From assembly GCA_023429135.1 (NCBI GenBank), contig JAEYWD010000086.1, positions 1-64,000 on the forward strand: a DNA stretch of 64,000 bases, read 5' to 3'. Of the stretch, positions 1-7,378 are shown piece after piece. Each line of letters starts with the position of its first letter. Within the stretch, counting starts at the first letter, position 1. Below the pieces are notes generated by a model, which was not told where the DNA came from, made no database searches, and saw only the letters and a list, made by a program, of their open reading frames with translations. The position numbers were made by a program, and so were the translations under genes. The DNA is from Bacteroidota bacterium (GTDB lineage Bacteria > Bacteroidota > Bacteroidia > Bacteroidales > JAAUTT01).

Positions 1-122
1 TCTTGGTCTGCAATCAATCGAAATATGTGTAAAGGGAAAACGTTAATAAAAACCGCCGCGGTACGTGAAGCGTATGCCAGGTGGTGTGGGAGGACAGCGG
101 TGCGAGCCGCTTCCTACCCGAT
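1..122 (+). mobile_element. Group II intron, 3' end (domains V and VI)
   Basis: Domain V is a hairpin with outer arms CCGCC (53-57) and GGTGG (80-84) and inner arms GG-TACG (60-65) against CGTA-TG-CC (71-78), leaving the two-base bulge typical of this domain. Domain VI follows: GGGAGG (88-93) pairs with CCT-A-CCC (113-119), capped by AGCGG/CCGCT (96-100, 107-111). The unpaired A at 116 is the expected branch-point adenosine, seven positions from a predicted 3' splice site after T122 (intron ending GAT). The 5' part and most of the maturase lie outside the window, so class and full length are unknown. The pairing was worked out by hand. Confidence 0.75.
2..46 (+). CDS. C-terminal tail of a group II intron maturase (partial)
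   Basis: An open frame enters from outside the window and ends LGLQSIEICVKGKR followed by TAA at 44-46, only a few bases before the intron domain V hairpin. Intron-encoded reverse transcriptase/maturases sit in domain IV and commonly stop just ahead of domain V, so this 14-residue tail is best read as the maturase C-terminus. Nothing in the tail is diagnostic by itself; the call rests on position and on the RNA structure that follows. Confidence 0.35.
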   Translation, partial: LGLQSIEICVKGKR

Positions 123-350
123 TAGAAACGGGACATTGTCTGCAAACGAGCTCCTTAGGAGCGCCCGGTAATCATATTGTGCATACTAAAATAATCTCTC
201 TTCTTTCGAAACCTTTTTGCAGCAAATTCATAAAAGGAAATGTTTATTTATCAGGATAACGACCCAAGATTTTCTTTAACTTTACAAGGTTTTTAATCAT
301 GATAAATGTCATCTAAATAAAAATTCTATTATTTTTGTCAACTTTAATTA
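123..350. other. Intergenic 3' exon flank of the intron
   Basis: About 230 bases between the intron end and the first complete gene. It contains a 13-base palindrome (GCTCCTTAGGAGC, near 149-161) but no convincing gene. The 64-codon open frame at 65-259 runs through the intron hairpins and has no protein-like features. A promoter element precedes the next gene at 330-337. Confidence 0.5.
330..337 (+). promoter_or_regulatory. Bacteroidota -7 promoter element
   Basis: TATTTTTG fits the TAnnTTTG consensus and lies 13 bases before the DUF1573 start. No clear TTG is found at the -33 position. Confidence 0.4.
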
Positions 351-779
351 ATGGATATGAAAAAGCTGTTTGTTACATTGGTATCAATAGTTGCGTTCTC
401 GGGTCTTGTTTTCGGTCAGGAAGCACCTGCTGCAAAAGAAAATAAGAATGCACCCGAAATTGTTTTTACAAGTGAGGTTCACGATTTTGGTACTATACCT
501 TACGAAGGTGATGGAACCTATGTTTTTGAATTTAAAAATACCGGGAAAGAACCACTGGTATTGAACGATGTTCACTCAAGCTGTGGTTGCACAACTCCTG
601 AATGGCCCAAAGAACCCATTAAAAGGGGCGAAAAGGGTAAAATAACGGTTAAGTACAATACCAAAATTATGGGACCGTTTACAAAAAATGTTTATGTTAC
701 CTCCAATGCTCAAACATCGAGAGTTACATTAACCATTAAAGGAACTGTCTCCGATAAGAAAACTCTTTCCTCGAATTAG
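351..779 (+). CDS. DUF1573 domain secreted protein
   Basis: A 142-residue protein with an N-terminal signal peptide (hydrophobic stretch after MKK, cleavage expected after VFG-Q near residue 23). One DUF1573 (ASH/MSP-like beta-sandwich) domain covers about residues 36-135. It has the family pattern of DFGTIPYEGDG, then FKNTGKEPLVL, then SSCGCTTPEWPKEPI, a glycine turn and YNT, ending in a beta-rich tail. DUF1573 proteins are abundant in Bacteroidota and exported, but their biochemical role is not established. Start could be either of two ATGs (351 or 357). It is monocistronic: a large inverted repeat with a T-run follows. Confidence 0.88.
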   Translation: MDMKKLFVTLVSIVAFSGLVFGQEAPAAKENKNAPEIVFTSEVHDFGTIPYEGDGTYVFEFKNTGKEPLVLNDVHSSCGCTTPEWPKEPIKRGEKGKITVKYNTKIMGPFTKNVYVTSNAQTSRVTLTIKGTVSDKKTLSSN

Positions 780-800
780 GATATAGTAATTAATGAAAGG

Positions 801-931
801 TCATCTTAATACCAGTTTTTTCGCTCTTGCATCCATCGCCGCGTCGGCGGCAGTTGCATAATTATCTGTTGCCGGTATTTTAATACCAGCACCGGGAGTG
901 AAAAACCTGATGTTAGGATGATTTTTTTTTG
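801..931 (+). repeat. Long imperfect inverted repeat ending in a T-run (terminator-like or palindromic element)
   Basis: Arms 801-826 and 896-921 match as inverted repeats at 21 of 26 positions; 24 of 26 would pair in RNA if G-U pairs count. Between them sit smaller hairpins, GCCG-CGT-CGGC near 838-848 and GGTATT/AATACC near 874-887. A run of nine T residues directly follows the right arm. It could terminate the DUF1573 transcript, but the 120-base span is larger than a normal terminator and also fits a degenerate palindromic mobile unit. Confidence 0.55.
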
Positions 932-958
932 TCAATACAGTATAAACAAAACTAAACA

Positions 959-2158
959 ATGCCCCAGATCTCTGAAAAAGGACGACAAATGCCGGCTTCT
1001 CCCATAAGGAAACTTGTTCCGTTTGCCGAAGAAGCTAAACGTAAAGGAAGAAAGGTGTATCACCTGAATATCGGTAATCCCGATTTACCTACTCCTCCGG
1101 TTGCGATTGATGCAATGAAAAACCTTAGTTTGAAAACTATCTCGTATGGACACTCAGCAGGCGACGAGTCCTTTCGCAGAAAAATGGCGGCGTACTACAA
1201 TCATATCGGAATTTCTGTTAATCATGAAGAAATACTTGTAACATCTGGCGGGTCGGAAGCACTGCTTTTTGGTATGATGAGCTGCATGAATACCGACGAA
1301 GAAGCAATTGTTCCCGAACCTTTTTATGCGAATTATTACGGTTTTATGCTTACTGCAGGAATGAATATTGTTCCTGTAAGATCTTCCATCGAAACTGGTT
1401 TTGCCCTTCCACCTATTGAAGAGTTCGAAAAACTGATCACGCCTAAAACCAAAGCGATTATAATCTGCAATCCTAACAACCCTACAGGATATCTTTATTC
1501 GGAAAATGAATTGCAAATATTGGCAGAAATGATCAAAAAACACGATTTGTTTCTTTTCTCCGATGAGGTTTATCGGGAGTTTTGCTACGATGGCAAAAAG
1601 CATATTTCGGCTATGAACCTGAAGGGAATCGAACAGCATGTGGTTATGATCGATTCGTTATCCAAACGTTACAGCGCTTGTGGGATAAGGGTAGGAGCCC
1701 TGGTTTCGCATAATAAAGATGTGATTAATACGGCTCTTAAATTTGGTCAGCAAAGGTTGTGTCCTCCTGTTCTGGGGCAGATCGCAGGTGAAGCGGCCCT
1801 TGATCTAAAAGATGATTATCACGAATCGGTAAAACAGGAATATGTCCGTCGGCGGGACTTTCTGGTGGGGGCATTGAATAACATTCCCGGCGTGGTTTGT
1901 CCAAAGCCCAGCGGAGCTTTTTATGTTATTGCCAAATTACCGGTGGACGATGCCGAAAAATTTGCCCAATGGCTGCTCAGCGATTTCGAATTTCAGAACC
2001 AGACACTGATGGTTGCACCGGCCAATGGGTTTTATTCGTCGCCCGATTTGGGCAAAAACGAAGTTCGCCTGGCGTATGTACTTAATGTAAACGATCTGGA
2101 GAAAGCAATGGTTTGTCTGTCGGAAGCTCTGAAGGTATATCCGGGAAGAGTGGGGTAA
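959..2158 (+). CDS. Fold-type I PLP-dependent aminotransferase
   Basis: A 399-residue class I/II aminotransferase, cytoplasmic with no signal peptide. Family landmarks are present: a glycine-rich cofactor loop (TSGGSEAL near 95-102), NPNNPTG at 171-177 with the substrate-ring asparagine, the SDEVY block at 201-205 whose Asp holds the pyridine nitrogen, and SLSKRYSACGIRVG with the Schiff-base lysine at K236 and the carboxylate-binding arginine in the C-terminal third. Length fits the aspartate/aromatic aminotransferase (AspC/PatA-like) group. Amino donor and acceptor cannot be told from sequence. It is a single-gene unit, with the HicBA pair about 110 bases downstream. Confidence 0.9.
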   Translation: MPQISEKGRQMPASPIRKLVPFAEEAKRKGRKVYHLNIGNPDLPTPPVAIDAMKNLSLKTISYGHSAGDESFRRKMAAYYNHIGISVNHEEILVTSGGSEALLFGMMSCMNTDEEAIVPEPFYANYYGFMLTAGMNIVPVRSSIETGFALPPIEEFEKLITPKTKAIIICNPNNPTGYLYSENELQILAEMIKKHDLFLFSDEVYREFCYDGKKHISAMNLKGIEQHVVMIDSLSKRYSACGIRVGALVSHNKDVINTALKFGQQRLCPPVLGQIAGEAALDLKDDYHESVKQEYVRRRDFLVGALNNIPGVVCPKPSGAFYVIAKLPVDDAEKFAQWLLSDFEFQNQTLMVAPANGFYSSPDLGKNEVRLAYVLNVNDLEKAMVCLSEALKVYPGRVG

Positions 2159-2223
2159 ATTCAGTTGCGGGTTTCAGAGTTACAAATGACTTATAACCAT
2201 CTCCCAACCTGCAATAAGTGATA

Positions 2224-2252
2224 TTGTAATTTGTAGTATTTGGTTAAATTTG
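2224..2252 (+). promoter_or_regulatory. Promoter of hicBA (-33 TTG, -7 TAAATTTG)
   Basis: TTG at 2224-2226 and TAAATTTG at 2245-2252 are separated by 18 bases, a good match to the Bacteroidota sigma-ABfr promoter layout, ending 16 bases before the hicB ATG. A palindromic operator, as expected for HicB autoregulation, was not evident. Confidence 0.55.
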
Positions 2253-2268
2253 TATAAAAACAGAAAAC

Positions 2269-2493
2269 ATGTCCTATAAGATTAATATTGTATTTGAAAA
2301 AGATGAACATGGCTATTATGTTTATGCTCCAAGTTTACCAGGATGCCATTCTCAGGGTAATAGCTTTGAGGAAGCCATGAATAATATTAAAGAAGCCATA
2401 GAGCTCTACCTGGAATCAGTGCCTCGGGATGAAGTGGATGAGATGCTTAGTAAAGAAATACTAACTACCACGATGGAGGTTAAAGTTGCCTAA
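2269..2493 (+). CDS. hicB: HicB-family antitoxin
   Basis: A 74-residue protein with the partial RNase H fold of HicB antitoxins. An N-terminal strand (INIVFEKDEHGYYVYAP) is followed by the family-defining SLPGCHSQGNSFEEAMNNIKEAI segment and a helix ending near YLESVP. It has no long C-terminal DNA-binding extension, so it is a minimal HicB that would neutralise the adjacent HicA. It is the first gene of a two-gene operon. The order is antitoxin then toxin, opposite to the E. coli hicAB arrangement but frequent in other genomes. Its stop overlaps the toxin start by 8 bases, which implies translational coupling. Confidence 0.9.
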   Translation: MSYKINIVFEKDEHGYYVYAPSLPGCHSQGNSFEEAMNNIKEAIELYLESVPRDEVDEMLSKEILTTTMEVKVA

Positions 2494-2677
2494 GCTACCT
2501 GTTTTAGACGCTAAAGAAGGAGAAAGACTTCTTTTACAAAACGGGTTTAAGATGATCCGTAGTAAGGGAAGTCATCGTATTTATGAGAAAGGTAAAACCC
2601 GATTAGTTATTCCCTTTCATGCAGGAAGAAGTTTGCATCCTAAAATTGTTAAAGATATTTTAGAGACTGTTAAATGA
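2486..2677 (+). CDS. hicA: HicA-family mRNA interferase toxin
   Basis: A 63-residue protein with the dsRBD-like HicA (YcfA) fold: an N-terminal helix (EGERLLLQNGF), then IRSKGSHRIYEK carrying the catalytic histidine H30, the strand RLVIPFH, and the terminal LHPKIVKDIL helix. HicA toxins cleave mRNA in the cytoplasm when free of HicB. The start is TTG at 2486, inside the end of hicB; no in-frame ATG precedes the domain. All core residues are intact, so the toxin is probably functional rather than a relic. Confidence 0.9.
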   Translation: MPKLPVLDAKEGERLLLQNGFKMIRSKGSHRIYEKGKTRLVIPFHAGRSLHPKIVKDILETVK

Positions 2678-2735
2678 TCAATGCTTCATTTGTTGTAACC
2701 AATACCTTGGTTGACACCCGCAACCCACAACCCAT

Positions 2736-2766
2736 AACCCGAAACTCGTAACCCGAAACTCGTAAC
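2736..2766. repeat. Short tandem repeat, 14-bp unit
   Basis: AACCCGAAACTCGT occurs twice in a row and continues with AAC, preceded by related CAACCCACAACCCATAACCC sequence from about 2720. It lies between hicA and a convergent acetyltransferase gene. It is simple-sequence intergenic DNA with no evident coding function. Confidence 0.7.
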
Positions 2767-2770
2767 TGAC

Positions 2771-3235
2771 TTACACTTTCTTCTCCCAAAAATGCATCAC
2801 CGGCTCGCATTCATTAAAACCCAGACTTTTATATAGTCCCTGGGCATTGTGGTTATCATTACGGACTTCGAGCGTTACCTTGCAATAATCTTTTTCTTTG
2901 GCAATTTCAATAATTCTTTCCAGAAGTTTTCTACCCACACCCTTACCCCGGGCTGCTTTTATCACTGCCAGATCGTGTACATTAATATAAGGCTTCACGT
3001 TAAAGGTTGAGAAATTCACAAAGCAGGTAGCTACTCCTAAATAACGATCCTCTTCAACTGCAAAGAGCACAAAAGCTCCCGGGTGATCTGCCAGTCCTTC
3101 AACCAGAGGCTTTTTGTTCTTCTCAGGCATTGGATTGCCGCCTCCCATGGGATCTTGCATATAGGCATCAATCAGCTCTACAACTTTTTGACGGTGCACT
3201 GTATTTTTAAAATCGCATTGTATAATTTCGACCAT
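2771..3235 (-). CDS. GNAT-family N-acetyltransferase
   Basis: A 154-residue single-domain GNAT enzyme that would move an acetyl group from acetyl-CoA to an amine. The pyrophosphate-binding motif A is clear (HDLAVIKAARGKGVGRKLL, about residues 87-105). It is followed by a helix, VTLEVRNDNHNAQGLYKSLGF (motif B with the conserved Asn and Tyr), and a terminal strand. The N-terminal part contains a glycine-rich PMGGGNPMPEK loop. The acceptor substrate is not predictable. It is transcribed alone, convergent with hicBA, and its start is divergent from the gene at 3327. Confidence 0.88.
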   Translation of the reverse strand: MVEIIQCDFKNTVHRQKVVELIDAYMQDPMGGGNPMPEKNKKPLVEGLADHPGAFVLFAVEEDRYLGVATCFVNFSTFNVKPYINVHDLAVIKAARGKGVGRKLLERIIEIAKEKDYCKVTLEVRNDNHNAQGLYKSLGFNECEPVMHFWEKKV

Positions 3236-3296
3236 AGATTATCAGTTATTAATAGCAAAATGTAAAAGTAATTTTTTACCTGCTTAATCGAATACG

Positions 3297-3304
3297 TATA
3301 TTTG
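3297..3304 (+). promoter_or_regulatory. Bacteroidota -7 promoter element
   Basis: TATATTTG matches TAnnTTTG and sits 23 bases before the start of the 661-codon gene. The -33 region is T-rich without an exact TTG. Confidence 0.45.
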
Positions 3305-3326
3305 AAAATCTAAAACCCACAAACCT

Positions 3327-5312
3327 ATGAAAGCTTTTAAATGGATTTTACTTGTGCTTGTTGTTGCAAGCCTTGGTTTTCTGGCCTGGCATTTTTTAAG
3401 CCCTTACTCCAAAACCGATCCTCTGGGAGCTATTCCATACGATGCGGTTATGATAGCCGAAACCGATAATCTTTTTGATGCCTGGGACAAGCTTACTACC
3501 AATAAAGCCTGGGACAAGCTTAAACAGCAACCCATATTTACAAAACTTGGAAAAGGAGTTGGCATGTTGGATACTATTATTCAGAGTAACCGGCAACTTT
3601 CAGAATTTATTGGTCACAGGAAAGTGTTTGTGTCCATGCACATGACTACAGGCGGGAAATACGACTTCGCCTATATAATCGACCTGAGGAGAATTTCTAA
3701 AATATTAAAGCTGAAAGATTTTGTGGGAAGTTTTTCAACATCGTCTCTGATCGTTACGAAGATTAAAAATGAGAACGCTGATATTTTTCAGGTTGAAATG
3801 AAGAAAAACGGTCAAAAGTTTTATTGCTATTTTAACAACAACCTTTTTGTGGGTTCTTTCTCCAAAGCAATCATTGAAAAATCAATAAAAGTATCTTATG
3901 AAGAGAGTTTTGTAAGCGATACACATTTTACAAGCATTGTTGATAAGACCAGTAACAGTGGTATTTTCAGACTTTACTTAAATTATTCCAGGTTGGATGA
4001 TTATTTCAAAAGCATGCTTGTGAAGCTCGACGAAAATACCCGAAATCTCACCAACAGTTTGCGTTATTCGGGGTTGACATTTGATATTGAATCTTCGGGA
4101 AGTATTTCCTGTGAAGGATATACCAGTATCAACGACTCAGTAACTTCTTCTCTTAAGGCTGTAATTAATTCGGGAATGGGCAATGCTGCCATGGAAGAGG
4201 TTTTACCATCGGGGTTCTCGTCATCTGTAAGTTTGTGTTTCAACCGGTTTACCGATTATTTTGACAATATGCAGGAAGCATTAAAAGAAACGCCTTATGC
4301 TTACGACAAATACCAGAAGGAAATTGGAACCGTAGAGAGTTACCTGGGAATTAATGTGCGTGAGAATTTTATGAACTGGATTGGCGAGGAAGTTACCCTT
4401 GCACAAATGGAGCCCATGGGTTTAGGTAAGAATAACGAATTCGCGGTTTTTTTGAAGGCCCGTAATATGAATGATGCCAAGGAAAATCTTGCGCTGGTTG
4501 CCAAAAGAATAAAAAACAGGACTCCTGTTAAAATTGAAGATGTGGACTATAAAGGTTTCTCCATTCACTATCTTTCGGTGAAGGGCTTTTTTAAAGTATT
4601 TCTTGGAAAGTATTTTCAAAAGCTGGAATCGCCATATTATACCTTTATTGGCGATTATGTAGTTTTAAGCAATCATCCACAAGTGCTAAAGACCATTATT
4701 GATGCTCATGTGGATGAGTCTTATCTCGAAAAGCGAACTGACTTTGGTGACTTTTATTCCACCTTTGCGAGAAGATCTAATGCCATGGTTCTGGTAAACA
4801 CATCCAGCTTTTTGAAAACTTTAAAATACGATCTGCGGCCACAATCATTCAGTCAACTGGAGGAAAACAGACAAGATCTGGTGTCGTTTCCATATTTAGG
4901 ATTTCAGTTGGCCAAAGACGGAGATTATTTCAGAACCAGAATTTTCGCACTTTATGCCGAAAATCAGGAGAAAGTCGGTATAGCTCCTTCCGTTGAAAGC
5001 GATTCAATAACTAATGTCGATTCAGTTAAACTGGCCGTTGGCGAATGGGTTAAAACAGCCGATAGTTATATCCCTGTGGATGTAAAACAGGAAATATTCT
5101 CCGAAAATTTCCCGGAGGGCCGTTTGAAAGTACAGTTTGAAATTAAAGACGGGTTCCGTAACGGGGATTACAGAGACTATCATCCAAACGGCGAATTAAG
5201 GATAAAGGGAGAATATAAAAACGACAAGAAACACGGAACATGGCGTTTCTACTCCGAAACCGGCAAATTAATTTTGAAACAGGAGTTTAAAAACGGGGAA
5301 CTTAAGGAATAA
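3327..5312 (+). CDS. Membrane-anchored DUF3352-like protein with C-terminal MORN/YwqK-type repeats
   Basis: A 661-residue protein with one N-terminal membrane anchor (residues about 5-24) and a large extracytoplasmic region. The body contains DUF3352-like features (PYDAVMIAETDNLFDAWDKL near the start, internal long alpha/beta repeats); this assignment is by resemblance only. The last 65 residues hold short repeats of the form YHPNGELRIKGEYKND and GTWRFYSETGKLILKQEFKNG, typical of MORN-like/YwqK repeat proteins. Function is unknown; surface exposure is likely. It is convergent with pdxH: the two stop codons abut with no base between, so each transcript must run into the other gene or stop at its very end. 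Confidence 0.65.
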   Translation: MKAFKWILLVLVVASLGFLAWHFLSPYSKTDPLGAIPYDAVMIAETDNLFDAWDKLTTNKAWDKLKQQPIFTKLGKGVGMLDTIIQSNRQLSEFIGHRKVFVSMHMTTGGKYDFAYIIDLRRISKILKLKDFVGSFSTSSLIVTKIKNENADIFQVEMKKNGQKFYCYFNNNLFVGSFSKAIIEKSIKVSYEESFVSDTHFTSIVDKTSNSGIFRLYLNYSRLDDYFKSMLVKLDENTRNLTNSLRYSGLTFDIESSGSISCEGYTSINDSVTSSLKAVINSGMGNAAMEEVLPSGFSSSVSLCFNRFTDYFDNMQEALKETPYAYDKYQKEIGTVESYLGINVRENFMNWIGEEVTLAQMEPMGLGKNNEFAVFLKARNMNDAKENLALVAKRIKNRTPVKIEDVDYKGFSIHYLSVKGFFKVFLGKYFQKLESPYYTFIGDYVVLSNHPQVLKTIIDAHVDESYLEKRTDFGDFYSTFARRSNAMVLVNTSSFLKTLKYDLRPQSFSQLEENRQDLVSFPYLGFQLAKDGDYFRTRIFALYAENQEKVGIAPSVESDSITNVDSVKLAVGEWVKTADSYIPVDVKQEIFSENFPEGRLKVQFEIKDGFRNGDYRDYHPNGELRIKGEYKNDKKHGTWRFYSETGKLILKQEFKNGELKE

Positions 5313-5954
5313 TCAGGGGGCCAGCCTTCTGATATTCCACTCGCCACTGGTAAGGACATATTCAATACGATCGTGGAGCCTGTTTGGCCTGCTTTGCCAG
5401 AATTCCATGAGATCGGGAATTATTCTGTATCCACCCCAGTGTGGAGGTCGGTTTATTTCCTTGCTGCTAAAAATGGTTTCAAATTCCTTATACCAGTCCA
5501 TCAGCGTACTTTTGTTCGGGATAACATTGCTTTGAGGCGAAGCCCAGGCACCAATCTGGCTCTCGTAAGGACGGGATATAAAGTAGTCGTCCGATTCTGT
5601 TGATGATATTTTTTCAACCCTGCCTTCTATGCGAACCTGTCGTTCCAGAGCCGGCCAGTAAAAAAGCACTGATGCATATTTATTATGAAGAAGGTGCTTT
5701 CCTTTTTTACTGTTATAATTTGTAAAGAAATCGAACCCGAATTCCGAAATATGTTTTAACAGCACTATTCTTGAAGAAGGTCTGTTATCAGCCGAAACTG
5801 TTGATAATGTCATTGCATTGGCTTCGGGCATTGTATTCGATTTTATGGCAATGTCGAGCCAATAGCGGAATTGCACAATAGGATCAGGGTTAAAGTCGTT
5901 CTCGTTCAATTCTTTAAATGGATAGTCTTTAATTGTGAGAGATAAATCTTGCAT
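5313..5954 (-). CDS. pdxH: Pyridoxamine/pyridoxine 5'-phosphate oxidase
   Basis: A 213-residue FMN-dependent oxidase that makes pyridoxal 5'-phosphate from PNP or PMP, the last step of B6 synthesis and salvage. It has the expected N-terminal helix (DPIVQFRYWLDIA), an FMN-binding split barrel (RIVLLKHIS, FFTNYNSKKGKHL), VRIEGRVEKI, SRPYESQIGAWASPQS and the C-terminal block PHWGGYRIIPDLMEFWQ...RLHDR ending in RLAP. Length and every signature match full-length PdxH. It is a single-gene unit with a TATTTTTG element about 20 bases upstream (5975-5982, minus). A PLP enzyme (aminotransferase) lies 3 kb away, but no functional link can be read. Confidence 0.95.
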   Translation of the reverse strand: MQDLSLTIKDYPFKELNENDFNPDPIVQFRYWLDIAIKSNTMPEANAMTLSTVSADNRPSSRIVLLKHISEFGFDFFTNYNSKKGKHLLHNKYASVLFYWPALERQVRIEGRVEKISSTESDDYFISRPYESQIGAWASPQSNVIPNKSTLMDWYKEFETIFSSKEINRPPHWGGYRIIPDLMEFWQSRPNRLHDRIEYVLTSGEWNIRRLAP

Positions 5955-5974
5955 ACAAGTAATGTCTTATCCTG

Positions 5975-5982
5975 CAAAAATA
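5975..5982 (-). promoter_or_regulatory. -7 element for pdxH
   Basis: Reads TATTTTTG on the minus strand, about 20 bases before the pdxH ATG, fitting TAnnTTTG. No exact -33 TTG is seen. Confidence 0.4.
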
Positions 5983-6023
5983 AAGAAAATAAACGGATAA
6001 CTACCTAATAACAAGTGAAGAAT

Positions 6024-6869
6024 TTATACCGCCTTTAAGCTTAAGTCGAGACTTTTTATCTGATGTGTTAAAGCTCCAACAGATATATAATCTACTCCGC
6101 ATGCAGCATAATCTCTTAAGGTGTCGATGGTTATTCCTCCTGAAGATTCTGTCTCGCATTGGCCATTAATTATTTCAACTGCTTTCCGGGTATCTTCGAG
6201 CGAAAAGTTGTCAATTAATATTCTATGTGTGCCTCCCAGGGATAATATTTTTCTGATGTCGTCCAAAGTGCGGGCTTCAACTTCTATTTTAAGGCTTTTG
6301 TTATTCTTTTTAAGATAGTCTTTCACAGCATTAATGGCGTTTTCGATACCGCCGGCATAATCAATATGATTATCTTTAATAAGAATCATGTCGAAAAGGC
6401 CAATACGGTGATTCTCGCCACCTCCCAGTTTTACTGCCATTTTATCGAGCATACGCATCCCCGGTGTAGTTTTCCGGGTATCGAGAACTTTGGTTTTTAG
6501 GCCTTCGAGTTTCTTTACATAAAAGCTGGTTTGAGTTGCTACACCACTCATACGTTGCATGATATTCAAAACCAGGCGTTCGCATTGTAATATGGAAAGC
6601 GATTTGCCTTCAACATAAAAAGCTATGTCGCCTTTTCTCACAGGAGTTCCGTCTTTAATAAGTTCCTGGAATGATAAATCCGGATCGAAACGGTTAAAAA
6701 CCCTTTTGGCAATTGCAACCCCGGCAATAATGCCATCATCTTTTACGAGCAATTTTGCTTTTCCAACGATGGTTGAGGGTATACAGGCAAGTGATGTGTG
6801 ATCGCCATCTCCAACATCTTCTCTGATAGCCAGATCAATTAATTCGTCAATAAGATTTTCGCTAACCAT
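6024..6869 (-). CDS. nadC: Nicotinate-nucleotide diphosphorylase (carboxylating)
   Basis: A 281-residue quinolinate phosphoribosyltransferase, converting quinolinate and PRPP to nicotinate mononucleotide in de novo NAD synthesis. It carries an N-terminal domain with GDHTSLACIP and a TIM-barrel-like C-terminal domain with ERLVLNIMQRMSGVAT, DTRKTTPGMR, KLGGGENHRIGLFDMILIKDNH and the EVEARTLDD and DNFSLEDTR phosphate-site strands. Length is normal for the family. Its start overlaps the upstream DUF4783 gene by 8 bases, so both are in one minus-strand operon. nadA and nadB are not in the window. Confidence 0.96.
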   Translation of the reverse strand: MVSENLIDELIDLAIREDVGDGDHTSLACIPSTIVGKAKLLVKDDGIIAGVAIAKRVFNRFDPDLSFQELIKDGTPVRKGDIAFYVEGKSLSILQCERLVLNIMQRMSGVATQTSFYVKKLEGLKTKVLDTRKTTPGMRMLDKMAVKLGGGENHRIGLFDMILIKDNHIDYAGGIENAINAVKDYLKKNNKSLKIEVEARTLDDIRKILSLGGTHRILIDNFSLEDTRKAVEIINGQCETESSGGITIDTLRDYAACGVDYISVGALTHQIKSLDLSLKAV

Positions 6870-7278
6870 TATCTTCTTCTTCTATTCTAAGCTGATCAAT
6901 AAGAGGTGTGTTATTAACTGTTTTAATCAAAAACGAAATACGGTAAACACCTTTTGTGGTATGCAGATTACCGATAGCATACCTCGACGATTCTTTTCCA
7001 ACTTCGTGAAGAAGCCTGAAAGAATCTCTTGTAAGTGGATTCTTTATGAAAAAATCTTTCAGAATTTGCTCTGCCTGAGGTTTGCTGTAAATGCCTTCTT
7101 TTTCGCCTATTACCAATTCAATGGTGGTATTGAAGTATTTTGCAAGTTCTTTAGCGTTTGCCGATTTTAGTGCATTGGTAATGCCCTCGGGTACGTCTCC
7201 TTTTGCCTGACTTGTTGCTGCTGAAACAAATAAAGTGAATATAAACAAATACCTGAAAGTTATTTTCTGTAGGTTCAT
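6862..7278 (-). CDS. DUF4783 secreted protein
   Basis: About 138 residues from the ATG at 7278 (MNLQKITFRYLF...), which begins with a proper signal peptide (cleavage near TSQA-KG). The longer in-frame extension to 7413 would run into the divergent rlmH start and lacks a signal sequence, so it was not used. The mature part (ITNALKSANAKELAKYFNTTIELVIGEKEG, then GVYRISFLIKT) matches DUF4783, an NTF2/cone-like exported family of Bacteroidota with no known activity. It overlaps nadC by 8 bases and is divergent from rlmH, a conserved neighbourhood in the phylum. Confidence 0.82.
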   Translation of the reverse strand: MNLQKITFRYLFIFTLFVSAATSQAKGDVPEGITNALKSANAKELAKYFNTTIELVIGEKEGIYSKPQAEQILKDFFIKNPLTRDSFRLLHEVGKESSRYAIGNLHTTKGVYRISFLIKTVNNTPLIDQLRIEEEDNG

Positions 7279-7328
7279 TTTATTTGATATTTGATTACCA
7301 TTAGGTTTACAAAAATCAATCCATAAAT

Positions 7329-7336
7329 TATTTTTG
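7329..7336 (+). promoter_or_regulatory. -7 element for rlmH and kinase operon
   Basis: TATTTTTG in the divergent interval, 42 bases before the rlmH ATG at 7379. It fits TAnnTTTG; the -33 position has TTT rather than TTG. Confidence 0.4.
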
Positions 7337-7378
7337 CAAGATAATGAAAATATCAATCGATAATTAACTATCGTGCTT

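Noticed and set aside
65..259. 64-codon open frame over the intron end
   Set aside because: It runs through the domain V and VI hairpins, has no protein-like pattern, and no start signal.
2700..2770. CRISPR-like repeat
   Set aside because: The 14-base units are directly adjacent without spacers and are too short and few to be a CRISPR array.
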